Shown piece after piece: positions 31,545 to 32,228 of a stretch of 32,228 bases of DNA (position 1 is the stretch's first letter; each line of letters begins with the position of its first letter). The notes below the pieces were generated by a model that worked only from the letters and a program-made list of their open reading frames with translations, ran no database searches and was not told the origin of the DNA. Made by a program: the position numbers and the translations under genes. Source of the DNA: Frankiaceae bacterium (lineage in GTDB: Bacteria; Actinomycetota; Actinomycetes; JAFAQI01); the NCBI GenBank assembly GCA_025929365.1, contig JAICMG010000017.1, positions 1 through 32,228 of the forward strand. Reading direction: 5' to 3'.

Positions 31545-32228
31545 ATGGCTCTCGTCGTGCAGAAGTACGGCGGGTCGTCGGTCGGTGACGCCGAGCGCAT
31601 CAAGCGAGTGGCACAGCGGATCGTCGACGCGCGCCGTGCCGGCAATGACGTCGTCGTTGTCGTCTCTGCGATGGGGGACACCACCGACGAGCTGCTCGAC
31701 CTCGCGCAGCAAGTGTCGCCGCTGCCGCCACCGCGCGAGCTCGATATGCTGCTCACGTCGGGTGAGCGGATCTCGATGGCGTTGCTCGCGATGGCGATCG
31801 CCAACCAGGGTTTCGAGGCACGGTCGTTCACCGGATCGCAGGCGGGCGTTATCACCGACTCGAGTCACGGCAGAGCCCGGATCATCGACGTGACACCGGG
31901 CCGCATCACCGACGCCCTCGTCGCCGGGAACATCTGCATCGTCGCCGGCTTCCAGGGTGTCTCGCAGGACACCAAGGACATCACCACGCTCGGCCGCGGC
32001 GGTTCCGACACGACGGCCGTCGCACTCGCGGCCGCGATGCACGCGGACGTGTGTGAGATCTACACCGACGTCGACGGGGTGTACTCCGCCGATCCGCGTA
32101 TCGTCGGCACCGCGCGCAAGCTCGACCGCATCTCCTACGAGGAGATGCTCGAGATGGCGGCGAGCGGCGCCAAGGTCCTCATGCTGCGTTGCGTCGAGTA
32201 CGCCCGCCGCTACGGCGTACCGATCCAC
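31545..32228 (+). CDS. lysC: Aspartokinase (5' part, cut by window end)
   Basis: First step of the aspartate family (Lys, Thr, Met, DAP) pathway, phosphorylating L-aspartate. Only the first 228 codons are in the window. The catalytic N-terminal signature KYGGSSVGD (7-15), the segments [10 protein letters not shown] and [21 protein letters not shown] with the conserved TTLGRGGSD, and the aspartate-rich [15 protein letters not shown] are clear. The ACT domains lie beyond the edge. A second promoter-less start is not visible. It follows recR after 49 bp, but probably has its own promoter. Confidence 0.96.
   Translation, partial: MALVVQKYGGSSVGDAERIKRVAQRIVDARRAGNDVVVVVSAMGDTTDELLDLAQQVSPLPPPRELDMLLTSGERISMALLAMAIANQGFEARSFTGSQAGVITDSSHGRARIIDVTPGRITDALVAGNICIVAGFQGVSQDTKDITTLGRGGSDTTAVALAAAMHADVCEIYTDVDGVYSADPRIVGTARKLDRISYEEMLEMAASGAKVLMLRCVEYARRYGVPIH

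Overview
The window is GC-rich DNA with actinobacterial hallmarks: a TadA-associated acidic protein beside tadA, a CysH leader peptide of the LVxRxHVDL type, an Rpf-like cell-wall lytic enzyme behind a c-di-AMP (ydaO-type) riboswitch, leaderless-looking starts, and the SRP RNA-dnaX-ybaB-recR-lysC order. I cannot place it below phylum level. Most of it is ordinary chromosomal content; the most accessory-looking stretch is a DUF559 gene between two palindromic repeats next to a tRNA-Ser gene.

Layout. 1-4.7 kb (+): a neutral ceramidase, an MBL-fold hydrolase, an unrecognised secreted protein and a VOC-fold protein. 4.7-7.5 kb: an MMPL/RND-type membrane transporter divergent from a MarR regulator. 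7.6-11.1 kb: assimilatory sulfur reduction, with a sirohydrochlorin chelatase and APS reductase (plus leader peptide) on the minus strand, divergent from ferredoxin-dependent sulfite reductase and a small zinc-ribbon protein. 11.1-12.8 kb (+): two paralogous TadA-associated proteins, tadA and tRNA-Ser(CGA). 12.8-13.9 kb: the DUF559/AbiEi-like gene flanked by about 50-bp palindromic repeats. 13.9-24.3 kb (-): a methyltransferase, then an eleven-gene corrinoid operon (btuF-btuC-btuD-cobO-cbiZ-cobU-cobS-cbiB-cobC-cobT-cobQ, in transcription order) behind a cobalamin riboswitch. 24.3-25.9 kb: an ArsI/CadI-like enzyme divergent from arsR and an aquaporin-family channel, sharing one palindromic operator. 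26-27.4 kb: a zinc-ribbon/CPBP membrane protease. 27.4-32.2 kb: Rpf-LysM protein with c-di-AMP riboswitch, tRNA-Ser(GGA), SRP RNA, dnaX, ybaB, recR and the 5' part of aspartokinase.

How the genes work together. APS is reduced to sulfite by CysH and sulfite to sulfide by the siroheme enzyme, with the CbiX/SirB-like chelatase supplying the siroheme iron step. The corrinoid operon imports corrinoids (BtuFCD), adenosylates them (CobO), trims adenosylcobinamide to cobyric acid (CbiZ) and rebuilds the nucleotide loop (CbiB, CobC, CobU, CobS, CobT). Corrin-ring genes are absent here, so this part reads as uptake, salvage and remodelling, although CobQ also fits late de novo synthesis. The ars-like cluster looks built to break down or bind organoarsenicals/metals and let arsenite out through a channel.

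The strongest non-gene signals are the 11-bp inverted repeat that can mask the btuF Shine-Dalgarno sequence, the 32-bp ArsR palindrome covering the arsR start codon, the CysH leader peptide and a bulged hairpin between the two sulfur transcription units, and the paired palindromes around the DUF559 gene.
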